From positions 1 through 46,827 of the forward strand of contig CAMDKK010000030.1 of assembly GCA_945901045.1 (NCBI GenBank): 46,827 nt of DNA, given 5' to 3'. Position numbers and translations under genes: made by a program. Each line of letters starts with the position of its first letter. Within the stretch, counting starts at the first letter, position 1. This document shows positions 27,164 to 35,334 of this stretch, in pieces. Under the pieces are notes generated by a model. The model saw nothing but the letters and a program-made list of their open reading frames with translations, ran no database searches and was not told the origin of the DNA. The DNA is from Limnohabitans sp. Rim8 (GTDB lineage Bacteria; Pseudomonadota; Gammaproteobacteria; Burkholderiales; Burkholderiaceae_C).

Positions 27164-27451
27164 ATGAAAAATCACCAAACTTTGCAAGCAGCCGTCTTGC
27201 GCCTTGGCCTGCTGACACTCAGCGCAGTAAAGGCCGAGAGGATCAGCAAGCCCGACTACAAAGCGGGCAAGAAGCACATCAGCGAGACCTACAAGGCAGA
27301 CACAACCGCTTGCCATTCGCAGTCAGGCAATGCCAAAGACGTTTGCGAAGAAGAAGCCAAAGAAAAATGCGACGACCTTGCAAGCGAAGCCAAGGCAAGC
27401 TGCGTGGCTGCAGTCAAGGGCAAGTTAGGTAAAAACTGCGTTTTTGGTTGA
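27164..27451 (+). CDS. Small exported Cys/Lys-rich protein (95 residues)
   Basis: ATG 27164 gives MKNHQTLQAAVLRLGLLTLSAVKA as a signal-like start, then ISKPDYKAGKKHISETYKAD, SGNAKDVCEEEAKEKCDDLA and CVAAVKGKLG. The DYKAGKxxIxxxYKAD...SGNAKDxCxxEAK pattern is known from exported alanine/lysine-rich proteins of Betaproteobacteria, which usually carry more repeats of the unit; this is a short version with four cysteines. A GC-rich hairpin (TGGGGG/CCCCCA, 27134-27151) lies just upstream and may affect translation. Function unknown. Confidence 0.65.
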   Translation: MKNHQTLQAAVLRLGLLTLSAVKAERISKPDYKAGKKHISETYKADTTACHSQSGNAKDVCEEEAKEKCDDLASEAKASCVAAVKGKLGKNCVFG

Positions 27452-27507
27452 TACAAGAACGGCGCCCGAGGACGTCGTTGTTTTGGACAGCTGCGCGCTC
27501 AAAGTGC

Positions 27508-29718
27508 TTAAACCAGGGCCTGCTTCGCGGCCACACGCGCCCGCGCCGCGTGCATTTTTTTGTAGCTGTCGAGCAATCGCTGATGTCGGTCCAGGGTTTC
27601 CAGCTTGAGGCTGGTAGGCGTGAGGCCATGAAAGCGCACGCTGCCGTCCGCCGAGCCGGTGGCAGCCTCCATGCGTTCATCGCCAAACATGCGCCTGAAG
27701 TTCACCACGTAGTCTTCCAAGTTCAAGTCCTCGTCCAGCGACACTTCCAGAACCACGTTCAAGGCTTGGTAAAACAAGCGGCGCTCCAACGTGTTGTCGT
27801 TGTATTGCAAGAATGCGCCCACCAACTCGTGGGCTTCTTCCAGCTGCTGCAAAGCCAGGTGGATCAGGAGTTTGAGCTCCATCACCGTCAGCTGGCCCCA
27901 CACCGTGTTGTCGTCAAACTCGATGCCAATCAGGGTGCCAATGTCCAGGTAATCGTCCAGCTCGTTGTTCTCTAAGCGGTCCAACAAAGCCGCCAGGGCC
28001 TCGTCGTCCAAGCGGTGCAGGTTGAGCACATCGGCTCGGAACAAGAGCGCTTTGTTGGTGTTGTCCCAAATCAGGTCGTCGACGGGGTACACCTCGGAAT
28101 AGCCCGGCACCAAAATACGGCAAGCGGTGGCGCCGAGTTGGTCGTGCACCGTCACATAAGCTTCTTTGCCCATGGCTTGCAAGATGCCGAACAGCGTGCC
28201 GGCCTCTTGCGCGGTGGCGTCTTCGCCCTGTGCAGAAAAGTCCCACTCCACAAACGCATGGTCAGCTTGGGCGCTGAAAAACCGCCACGACACCACGCCA
28301 CTGGAGTCGATGAAGTGCTCCACAAAGTTGTTGGGCTCGGTCACCGCATTGCTTATGAACGTTGGCGCGGGCAAGTCGTTGAGGCCCTCAAAACTGCGGC
28401 CTTGCAGCAGCTCGGTCAGGCTGCGCTCCAGAGCCACTTCCAAACGGGGGTGCGCACCAAAGGACGCGAACACACCGCCCGTGAGCGGGTTCATCAGGGT
28501 CACGCACATCACCGGGTACACCCCGCCCAGCGATGCGTCTTTGACCAAGACCGGGAAACCCTGCGCCTCTAAGGCCTCGATACCGGCCACGATGCCGGGG
28601 TACTTGGCCAACACGGCCGGCGGCACGTCGGGCAAGGCCATTTCGCCCTCCAAGATCTCGCGCTTGACGGCCCGTTCAAAAATTTCCGAAAGGCACTGCA
28701 CCTGCGCTTCAACCAAGGTGTTACCCGCACTCATGCCGTTGCTCACGAACAGGTTTTCCACCAGGTTGGACGGGAAGTACACGACCTCACCGTCGGACTG
28801 GCGCACATACGGCAGCGCACAAATTCCGCGCTGGGTGTTGCCCGAATTGGTGTCGAACAAGTGCGAAGCACGCAGCTCGCCGTCGGGGTTGTAGATGGGC
28901 AAACAATGCGCGTCCAACAAGCCTTTGGGCAGGGCGTCGCGCTTGCCGGCTTGAAACCAGCGCTCTCGGGGGTCGTGCACGAAGTCGGCCTGCGCGAGAT
29001 CTTCACCAAAAAACACGCCCGCGTAAAAGTGGTTGTTGTTCAGCCGCTCGATGTATTCGCCCAGCGCCGAGGCCAAGGCGCTCGCTTTGCTAGAACCCTT
29101 GCCGTTGGTGAAGCACATGGGGGAGTGCGCGTCGCGGATGTGCAGTGACCACACGTTAGGCACCAGGTTGCGCCACGAAGCGATCTCGATCTTGATGCCC
29201 AAGTTGGCCAACACCGCCGTCATGTTGGCGATAGTCTGCTCCAGCGGCAAGTCTTTGCCCGCAATGCGGGTCTGCGCCTGCGCATCGGGGTTGAGGGTGA
29301 GCAAGGCCTGTGCGTCGGCGTCGAGGTTGTCCACCGCTTCCACCACAAAAACCGGCCCGGCTTGCACCGCTTTTTTGACCGTGCAGCGGTCGATGGAACG
29401 CAGAATGCCTTGACGGTCCTTGTCGGACATGTCAGCGGGCAACTCCACCTGGATCTTGATGGTCTGCAGGTAGCGGTTATCAGGGTCAACGATGTTGTTT
29501 TGCGACAGGCGAATGTGCTCGGTGGAGATGCCGCGCGTCTCGCAGTAAAGCTTCACAAAATACGCTGCGCACAAAGCCGAGGACGCCAAAAAATAATCGA
29601 ACGGCCCCGGGGCCGAGCCATCGCCCTTGTAACGGATGGGCTGATCGGCCAGCACGGTGAAGTCGTCAAATTTGGCCTCTAGGCGCAGTTTGTCGAGAAA
29701 GTTGACTTTGATTTCCAT
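27508..29718 (-). CDS. OsmC-YcaO fusion protein
   Basis: A 736-residue protein. The N-terminal 140 residues form an OsmC-like domain (DQPIRYKGDGSAPGPFDYFLASSALCAAYFVKLYC). Residues about 170-560 are a YcaO domain: NGKGSSKASALASALGEYIERLNNN and ALSEIFERAV-like helices (LSEIFERAVKRE) carry the glutamates that bind ATP/Mg. A C-terminal helical part has LNLEDYVVNFRRMFGD. YcaO domains activate amide backbones with ATP; E. coli YcaO is linked to modification of ribosomal protein S12 through RimO. OsmC domains are thiol-dependent peroxidases. It stands alone, with MsrB, another redox gene, upstream on the same strand. Confidence 0.88.
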   Translation of the reverse strand: MEIKVNFLDKLRLEAKFDDFTVLADQPIRYKGDGSAPGPFDYFLASSALCAAYFVKLYCETRGISTEHIRLSQNNIVDPDNRYLQTIKIQVELPADMSDKDRQGILRSIDRCTVKKAVQAGPVFVVEAVDNLDADAQALLTLNPDAQAQTRIAGKDLPLEQTIANMTAVLANLGIKIEIASWRNLVPNVWSLHIRDAHSPMCFTNGKGSSKASALASALGEYIERLNNNHFYAGVFFGEDLAQADFVHDPRERWFQAGKRDALPKGLLDAHCLPIYNPDGELRASHLFDTNSGNTQRGICALPYVRQSDGEVVYFPSNLVENLFVSNGMSAGNTLVEAQVQCLSEIFERAVKREILEGEMALPDVPPAVLAKYPGIVAGIEALEAQGFPVLVKDASLGGVYPVMCVTLMNPLTGGVFASFGAHPRLEVALERSLTELLQGRSFEGLNDLPAPTFISNAVTEPNNFVEHFIDSSGVVSWRFFSAQADHAFVEWDFSAQGEDATAQEAGTLFGILQAMGKEAYVTVHDQLGATACRILVPGYSEVYPVDDLIWDNTNKALLFRADVLNLHRLDDEALAALLDRLENNELDDYLDIGTLIGIEFDDNTVWGQLTVMELKLLIHLALQQLEEAHELVGAFLQYNDNTLERRLFYQALNVVLEVSLDEDLNLEDYVVNFRRMFGDERMEAATGSADGSVRFHGLTPTSLKLETLDRHQRLLDSYKKMHAARARVAAKQALV

Positions 29719-29835
29719 GCAGCAGTTCCAAAAAATCTGCGCCCACGGCGGGGCGACTGGTGTGTGTCATCCAACGGCCAAGGCCTCAAACGAAGCACAG
29801 GCGCAGGGGCCTCAAAAGATGCGGCCTGTTCATGG

Positions 29836-30330
29836 TCATGTCCTCAAAGCGGGGAGTGCTTGGCCTTCTGGCACAAACGCCAAGGCCACACCGTTGTTGC
29901 AAAAGCGCTTGCCCGTGGGTCGGGGACCGTCATCAAACACATGACCGTGATGCCCACCACAGCGCGAACAGTGGTACTCAGTGCGCGGATAGATGAGCTT
30001 GAAATCGGTGGTGGTGCCCAAAGCGCCAGGCAAGGCCTGGAAAAAACTGGGCCAACCTGTGCCGCTCTCGTATTTGTGCGCCGCGCTGAACAAAGGCAAG
30101 TTGCAGGCCACACACACAAAGGTGCCGGGCCGCTTCTCGGCATTGAGCGGACTGCTGCCCGGGCGCTCGGTGCCGTGCTCAAATAACACCTCATACGCGC
30201 TCGGCAAGAGCAACTTGCGCCACTCGGCTTTGGTTTTCTTTAGAGGAAGGTCGGCCGCAGCCACACTCATGGGGACCGTGGCGTTGGCCAACCAGGCCCA
30301 AAAAATTTGGAACATGTTGCGTCGTTTCAT
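29836..30330 (-). CDS. msrB: Peptide-methionine (R)-S-oxide reductase, exported MsrB
   Basis: Reduces methionine-R-sulfoxide in proteins. The 164-residue product has an N-terminal export segment (MKRRNMFQIFWAWLANATVPMSVAAA), so it is probably periplasmic or anchored. The two zinc CxxC pairs are FVCVACNLPLF and YHCSRCGGHHGHVFDDGP. The catalytic Cys is in KRFCNNGVAL near residue 144. In most MsrB proteins this stretch reads RYC[IM]NS; here NNG replaces it, which is a known variation. AAGG precedes ATG 30330. It lies 117 bases upstream of the OsmC-YcaO gene on the same strand. Confidence 0.9.
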   Translation of the reverse strand: MKRRNMFQIFWAWLANATVPMSVAAADLPLKKTKAEWRKLLLPSAYEVLFEHGTERPGSSPLNAEKRPGTFVCVACNLPLFSAAHKYESGTGWPSFFQALPGALGTTTDFKLIYPRTEYHCSRCGGHHGHVFDDGPRPTGKRFCNNGVALAFVPEGQALPALRT

Positions 30331-30524
30331 AGGAATACCTTATTAGATGGTGAAACACTGGGCTTCATGACGCCATTCGTGCAGGAATGACGGAAAGTTA
30401 CAGCGCGGTCCGCATTTGCAGCTTGATTGTCCTGTTTTTTACGCCGCAAGCGCTGATGCCTGAACGTGACGAATGGCCGCAGGGTGTTTTTCACACCAGT
30501 GACCCGAGCGATCCATCTGCTCCT
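30331..30524. other. Intergenic region with a repeat-like tract
   Basis: No gene seen. The tract TTCATGACGCCATTCGTGCAGGAATGACGG (about 30363-30392) resembles widespread betaproteobacterial intergenic repeats built around CCTGCG-like palindromes; a related tract lies inside hrpA at 31920-31945. Confidence 0.3.
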
Positions 30525-30968
30525 TCAGTCTCCTGGCGCTTCGCCGCCCCGTGCAGACGCAGGCAGACCAAAGACCCGATCGAAACACCAGGTGAACAGA
30601 ATGGCATAAACGAAGAAGAACAGCAGCAAGCCGAGGTTGGCCGCCAAGGCGATGGCCACCGATATGTCCAACCACAGCGACATGACCGGCAGCAAAATGA
30701 TGGTCAAACCGCCTTCAAATCCCGCCCCGTGGACCAGTCGCCTGGCGAACGAACGGCCACGAACAATTTGACGCGACTCCCAGCGCTCGAAGAGCGCGTT
30801 GAACACAAAGTTCCACACCACCGCGATGCTGGACAGCACAAACGCCAGCCCGAGGGTCGAAGCGAACGGCTGGTCGAACGCCAGACTGAGAAGAGGCCCC
30901 ACCACGCTGATGGCGATGGCCTCATAGAAAACAGCTTGGAGAATGCGTCGGGTACGGGGGGTCATCAT
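30525..30968 (-). CDS. PACE-family efflux protein (AceI-like)
   Basis: A 147-residue protein with four hydrophobic segments arranged as two repeats (tandem bacterial transmembrane pair). The first half has LQAVFYEAIAISVVGPLLSL and VWNFVFNALFERW, the second RRLVHGAGFEGGLTIILLPVMSLW and FVYAILFTWCFDRVF. The Glu of FYEAI, the Asn-x-x-F-E motif and the HGxGFEGGL repeat are the marks of the proteobacterial antimicrobial compound efflux family (chlorhexidine exporter AceI). Its ATG is 4 bases beyond the hrpA stop, so it is coupled to hrpA transcription. Confidence 0.85.
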   Translation of the reverse strand: MMTPRTRRILQAVFYEAIAISVVGPLLSLAFDQPFASTLGLAFVLSSIAVVWNFVFNALFERWESRQIVRGRSFARRLVHGAGFEGGLTIILLPVMSLWLDISVAIALAANLGLLLFFFVYAILFTWCFDRVFGLPASARGGEAPGD

Positions 30969-30972
30969 GGTC

Positions 30973-33900
30973 TCATTGGTTCAACTGCAACCAAGCCTTC
31001 TCCAGCCGCTTGATGCTGACCGGCTGCGGGGTACGCAGTTCTTGCGCGAAGAAGCTCACGCGCAGCTCTTCGAGTAGCCAGCGGAACTCCAGCATGCGCG
31101 CGTCTTGGGTGCCTTTGCGTTCGGCCACCAGGCGCCAGTAGCGTTGCTCTTGCGGTTTGAGTTCGGCCAGGCGCAGGCCGTCTCGGGTGGGGTCGGCGCG
31201 GTATTTGTCCAGGCGCAGGCTGATGGCTTTCAGGTAACGGGCGTAGTGCTGCAGCTGCGGCCAAGGGGTGGCGGCCATGAAGTTTTTCGGTACCAAGCGT
31301 TGCAGTTGCTGCGTGCAATCTGCCGTCGCATCAGCTGCGTTTTTGGTGTCTTTGATTTTGCGGGTGGCGGCGCCAAACTCAAGCAAGATGGCGCCCGCCA
31401 GCCGGGCCACTTCGTTGGCGATCAGGGTCAATCGGCCCCTGCCCTCGTCGATGCGGCGCTTGAATGTGGCTTCGTCGTTGGGCAGCGGGTCGAGCAAAAA
31501 GGCGCGGTCCAGCGCCACATCGATGATTTGGGTTTTCAGTTCGTCGGCAGTGCCCAGCGGCATGTAGGCCACGGCCATTTTTTGCAGGTCGGGGATGTTT
31601 TTTTCCAGGTACTTGAGCGCGTCTTTGATCTGCAGCGCAAACAGGCGACGCAGGCCTGCACGGTTTTTGGCGGTGGCCACATCGGGCTCGTCGAACACCT
31701 CGATGGTCACGGCGTCCTGCATGTCCACCAGCGCAGGAAAGCCTATCAGGGTCTGGCCACCTTTGCTGATTTCCATCAGCTCGGGCAGTTCGCCAAAGGT
31801 CCAGGCGGTGTAGCGTTGGGGAGCGACGGGGGCTTGTTTGCCGGAGACATGGGCACTTTGAGCTCGAGAGAAATTGGATTCTGACCCCAATTTTTCCAAT
31901 TTTTCTGCCCCTAATTTTTCATGGCTACCTGCGTTCGCGGGTCTGAAAGATGAACCGCGTATGGCAGATGAGGCCACCTTCAATTGCGCCAGCGCCTGGA
32001 ACGCGCCGCGGGCTTTGGTGCCGAGTTCGCCTTTGAGGGCACCCAGGTTTCGACCTGTGCCCATTTGGCGGCCGTGTTCGTCGACCACCAGCAGGTTCAT
32101 GAACAGATGCGGGCTGAGCATGTCGTGTTTGAAGTCGGTGCGCTTGATGTCGAGGCTGGTTTCGTCGCGGGCTTTTTTGAGCAGCACGTCGGTCAACGAG
32201 CCACTGCCAAACAGCTCAGGGACAGACAGTTCTGCGGCCAGGCGTGCGGCCGATTCGGGCAGCGGCACAAAGCGGCTGCGCGGGCGCTGCGGCAGGCTTT
32301 TGAGCAGCGCTAGAATTTTGTCTTTGAGCAAGCCGGGCACCAGCCATTCGCAGCGGTCTTCGCTAACTTGGTTCAGCACAAACAGCGGTACCGTCACGGT
32401 CACGCCATCTCGCGCATCGCCCGGTTCATGCAAATAGGCGGCGCTGCAATCGGTGCCCCCCAATCTGATTTGTTTAGGGAAGGCTTGGGTGGTGATGCCA
32501 GCGGCTTCGTGGCGCATGAGCTCTTCACGCGTGAGCATGAGCAAGCGCGGCTGCTTGGCGCTTTCTCGGCGGTACCAATCTTCAAACAGGCGGCCGCTGC
32601 ACACATCCGCAGGGATTTGCTGGTCGTAAAAAGCGTAGATCAGCTCGTCGTCCACCAGCACGTCTTGGCGGCGCGACTTATGCTCCAGCTCTTCGACCTT
32701 GGCGATCATTTTGTGGTTGCTGGCCAAAAACGGCAGCTTGGTTTCCCACTGGTCGCCCACAAGCGCTTCTCGAATGAAAATCTCACGCGCCCCGTGCAAG
32801 TCCACCCGGCTGTAAGGCGTGCGTCGGCCACTGTAGACCACCAGGCCGTAGAGGGTGGCGCGTTCCAGAGCCACCACTTCGGCAGACTTCTTTTCCCAAT
32901 GCGGGTCGAGCAGTTGTTTCTTCAAAAGATGCGCGCCCACCTTCTCCAACCATTGCGGCTCGATGGCGGCAATGCCTCGGCCAAACAAGCGCGTGGTTTC
33001 CACCAGTTCAGCCACTACGATCCAGCGGCCCGGTTTTTTGGAGAGGTGCGCGCCGGGGTGTTTGTGGAACTTGATACCGCGTGCACCCAGGTAAGCCTCT
33101 TCATCTTCGAGCTTGTAACCCACGTTGCCCAACAGGCCCGCGAGCATGGACTGGTGCAGCTGCTCGTAACTGGCGGGTTTATCGTTGAGCTTCCATCGGT
33201 GCTCGGTCACCACCGTCAGGAGTTGGGTGTGTGTGTCACGCCACTCGCGCACCCGGCGAATGTTGATGAAGTTTTGACGCAGCAGTTGCTCGTATTGGCG
33301 GTTGCTCAACTTGTGCTGCGGCCCTTCAAGCCCCGCCATTTGTCGCCCTTTTTTTATCGGGGTCAGATCCCGATTATTTTGCTCTGGCTGGTTTGCCGAA
33401 ATTAATTGGGATCTGACCCCAATTGAATTAGACTGGCCGCCACGGGCGGCTTGAATCCATTTCCACAATTTAAGGTAGCCACTGAATTCGCTTTTGTCGT
33501 CGTCAAACTTGGCGTGTTGTTGGTCGGCTTGGGCTTGCGCTTCCATGGGGCGGTCGCGCACGTCTTGCACGCTCATGGCACTGGCAATCACCAGCACTTC
33601 TTGCAGGGCATTGTGGTCACGTGCTTCCAGAATCATCCTGCCCACACGCGGGTCCAGTGGCAGGCGGGCGAGTTCTTGGCCTGTTGTCGTCAGTTCGTTG
33701 TCGTCGTCCACCGCGCCCAACTCGGCCAACAGTTGATAGCCATCGGTGATGGCGCGACGCGATGGCTCTTCGATGAACGGAAAGTCTTCCACCACGCCCA
33801 AGCGCAGGCTCTTCATGCGCAAGATCACACCGGCCAGTGACGAGCGCAAAATTTCGGGATCGGTAAAGCGCGGCCGAGCGGCAAAGTCTTTTTCGTCGAA

Positions 33901-35025
33901 CAGGCGGATGCAAATGCCGTCCGCCACACGGCCGCAGCGACCTGCGCGTTGGTTGGCGGCAGCTTGGCTGATGGGCTCGACCATCAACTGCTCGACCTTG
34001 CTGCGCAGGCTGTAGCGCTTGACGCGGGCGGTCCCAGCATCAATCACATAACGGATGCCGGGCACCGTGAGCGAGGTTTCAGCCACGTTGGTGGCCAAGA
34101 CGATTCGACGACCGGTGTGGCCATCAAAAATGCGGTCTTGCTCGGCTTGCGACAAGCGGGCAAACAGGGGCAGCACCTCGGCGGTGCGCGTCCATGCGTT
34201 GTGCGAAAGGTGCTTGCGCAAGTGATCGGCGGCTTCGCGGATTTCGCGCTCACCCGGCAAAAAGATCAGGATGTCGCCACCTGCCCCGCCCAGCCAGAGT
34301 TCGTCGACGCCATCGGCAATGGCGCTGTTCAGGTCGTAGTCGCGCGACTCTTCAAACGGACGCCAGCGCTGTTCGACCGGAAAAGTACGACCCGAGACCA
34401 TGATGATGGGCGCTGGGCCTGTTCGCGATGCAAAGTGTCTGGCAAAGCGGTCAGCGTCAATGGTGGCCGAGGTCACAATGACTTTCAAGTCAGGCCTGCG
34501 CGGCAATATTTGGCGCAAGTAGCCGAGCAAAAAGTCGATGTTCAGGCTGCGTTCGTGTGCCTCGTCGATGATGATGGTGTCGTAGGCTAGCAGCAGCGGG
34601 TCGGTTTGGGTTTCGGCCAGCAAGATGCCGTCGGTCATGAGCTTGACGGACGCGTTTTTGCTCAATCGATCTTGAAACCTTACCTTGAAGCCCACCACCT
34701 CCCCCAGCGGGGTTTTGAGTTCTTCGGCAATGCGTTTGGCCACCGAACTGGCGGCAATGCGGCGCGGCTGAGTATGGCCAATCAAGCGACCGCGCTCGCC
34801 CGGTTTCGCATTGATCTTGCCGCGTCCCAGCATCAGGGCGATCTTGGGCAGTTGCGTGGTTTTACCCGATCCGGTCTCGCCGCACACGATGATGACCTGA
34901 TGCTGCTCGATGGCGGCCATGATTTCTTCTCGACGGGCCGAGACCGGCAGGCCTTCAGGGAAGTCGATTTGGAGAGGGATGGGGTTTGCTGACTCGGTCA
35001 CGGGTCGGATTATCCCACGGCACAT
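30973..35025 (-). CDS. hrpA: ATP-dependent RNA helicase HrpA
   Basis: Large DEAH-box helicase of about 1350 residues. Motif I is IVCGETGSGKTTQLPKI, motif II IIIDEAHERSLN, motif III VTSATID, and motif VI QRAGRCGR. The HA2/OB-fold region and the long C-terminal DUF3418-type region (QRYTAWTFGELPELMEI) follow. Two stretches, residues about 530-565 and 1025-1055, do not look like helicase sequence: their DNA is repeat-derived (33340-33435 and 31870-31955) and stays in frame. Starts possible at GTG 35031, ATG 35025 and GTG 35000; ATG is listed. The 5' end overlaps the vapBC promoter. Confidence 0.93.
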   Translation of the reverse strand: MCRGIIRPVTESANPIPLQIDFPEGLPVSARREEIMAAIEQHQVIIVCGETGSGKTTQLPKIALMLGRGKINAKPGERGRLIGHTQPRRIAASSVAKRIAEELKTPLGEVVGFKVRFQDRLSKNASVKLMTDGILLAETQTDPLLLAYDTIIIDEAHERSLNIDFLLGYLRQILPRRPDLKVIVTSATIDADRFARHFASRTGPAPIIMVSGRTFPVEQRWRPFEESRDYDLNSAIADGVDELWLGGAGGDILIFLPGEREIREAADHLRKHLSHNAWTRTAEVLPLFARLSQAEQDRIFDGHTGRRIVLATNVAETSLTVPGIRYVIDAGTARVKRYSLRSKVEQLMVEPISQAAANQRAGRCGRVADGICIRLFDEKDFAARPRFTDPEILRSSLAGVILRMKSLRLGVVEDFPFIEEPSRRAITDGYQLLAELGAVDDDNELTTTGQELARLPLDPRVGRMILEARDHNALQEVLVIASAMSVQDVRDRPMEAQAQADQQHAKFDDDKSEFSGYLKLWKWIQAARGGQSNSIGVRSQLISANQPEQNNRDLTPIKKGRQMAGLEGPQHKLSNRQYEQLLRQNFINIRRVREWRDTHTQLLTVVTEHRWKLNDKPASYEQLHQSMLAGLLGNVGYKLEDEEAYLGARGIKFHKHPGAHLSKKPGRWIVVAELVETTRLFGRGIAAIEPQWLEKVGAHLLKKQLLDPHWEKKSAEVVALERATLYGLVVYSGRRTPYSRVDLHGAREIFIREALVGDQWETKLPFLASNHKMIAKVEELEHKSRRQDVLVDDELIYAFYDQQIPADVCSGRLFEDWYRRESAKQPRLLMLTREELMRHEAAGITTQAFPKQIRLGGTDCSAAYLHEPGDARDGVTVTVPLFVLNQVSEDRCEWLVPGLLKDKILALLKSLPQRPRSRFVPLPESAARLAAELSVPELFGSGSLTDVLLKKARDETSLDIKRTDFKHDMLSPHLFMNLLVVDEHGRQMGTGRNLGALKGELGTKARGAFQALAQLKVASSAIRGSSFRPANAGSHEKLGAEKLEKLGSESNFSRAQSAHVSGKQAPVAPQRYTAWTFGELPELMEISKGGQTLIGFPALVDMQDAVTIEVFDEPDVATAKNRAGLRRLFALQIKDALKYLEKNIPDLQKMAVAYMPLGTADELKTQIIDVALDRAFLLDPLPNDEATFKRRIDEGRGRLTLIANEVARLAGAILLEFGAATRKIKDTKNAADATADCTQQLQRLVPKNFMAATPWPQLQHYARYLKAISLRLDKYRADPTRDGLRLAELKPQEQRYWRLVAERKGTQDARMLEFRWLLEELRVSFFAQELRTPQPVSIKRLEKAWLQLNQ
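31870..31955. repeat. Repeat insertion inside hrpA (site 2)
   Basis: The tract has GGATTCTGACCCCAATT (31876-31892), a one-change copy of the arm found at 33408-33420, followed by ATGGCTACCTGCGTTCGCGG (31921-31940), which resembles a common intergenic repeat with a CCTGCG/CGCGGG hairpin. The helicase reading frame runs through it. It encodes the low-complexity residues SHEKLGAEKLEKLGSESNF. Confidence 0.6.
33345..33435. repeat. Inverted-repeat insertion inside hrpA (site 1)
   Basis: GGGGTCAGATCCC (33359-33371) and GGGATCTGACCCC (33408-33420) form a perfect 13-bp inverted repeat with a 36-base spacer. The motif TGGGGTCAGATCCCAATT is of the kind found as REP or transposase-associated repeats in Betaproteobacteria. 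The inserted coding sequence gives residues SIGVRSQLISANQPEQNNRD between conserved helicase segments. Confidence 0.65.
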
Positions 35026-35026
35026 A

Positions 35027-35051
35027 TTCACGTGCTACACTTGTTCACGTG
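35027..35051 (+). promoter_or_regulatory. Operator-like repeats upstream of vapBC
   Basis: Two copies of TTCACGTG (35027-35034 and 35044-35051), each containing the palindrome CACGTG, spaced 17 bp. A -10-like TACACT lies between them, and the vapB ATG is at 35074. This fits autoregulation by the VapBC complex. The 5' end of hrpA overlaps the first copy. Confidence 0.5.
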
Positions 35052-35073
35052 ATCTTTCAGACGGAGATTTTTC

Positions 35074-35334
35074 ATGACCAACCTGACCATTTCCCTTGAC
35101 GAAAACCTGGTTAAGCTGGCCCGAATCAAGGCGATCCAAGAGGGCACGTCCTTGAGCGCCAAGGTGCGCGAGTTGCTGTCCATCTATGTTCGGCAAGACA
35201 TGCCCAGCACTGCGCTGGTGATTCCCAAACTGCCCACCAGTGGCAGCGGCGGCTTGCTGCCAGGCATCGACCCCTGCAGCAACCGCTCCATGTTCGATGC
35301 TATTGACGCCGCCGAGTACAAATTTCCGACATGA
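35074..35334 (+). CDS. vapB: Antitoxin, VapB-like
   Basis: An 86-residue antitoxin. The N-terminus MTNLTISLDENLVKLARIKAI looks like a ribbon-helix-helix DNA-binding segment (CopG/Arc type), and the C-terminal half, rich in Gly, Ser and Pro (PKLPTSGSGGLLPGIDP), is the sort of flexible tail that wraps the toxin. Its stop overlaps the toxin start (ATGA, 35331-35334), a standard type II toxin-antitoxin arrangement. Confidence 0.82.
   Translation: MTNLTISLDENLVKLARIKAIQEGTSLSAKVRELLSIYVRQDMPSTALVIPKLPTSGSGGLLPGIDPCSNRSMFDAIDAAEYKFPT

Noticed and set aside
30387-31013. 208-residue plus-strand frame over the PACE gene
   Set aside because: Gln/Arg/His-rich antisense composition; the minus frame has a clear membrane-protein pattern.
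32368-33405. 345-residue plus-strand frame inside hrpA
   Set aside because: Antisense to strongly conserved helicase codons; composition follows the complementary gene and no family is visible.
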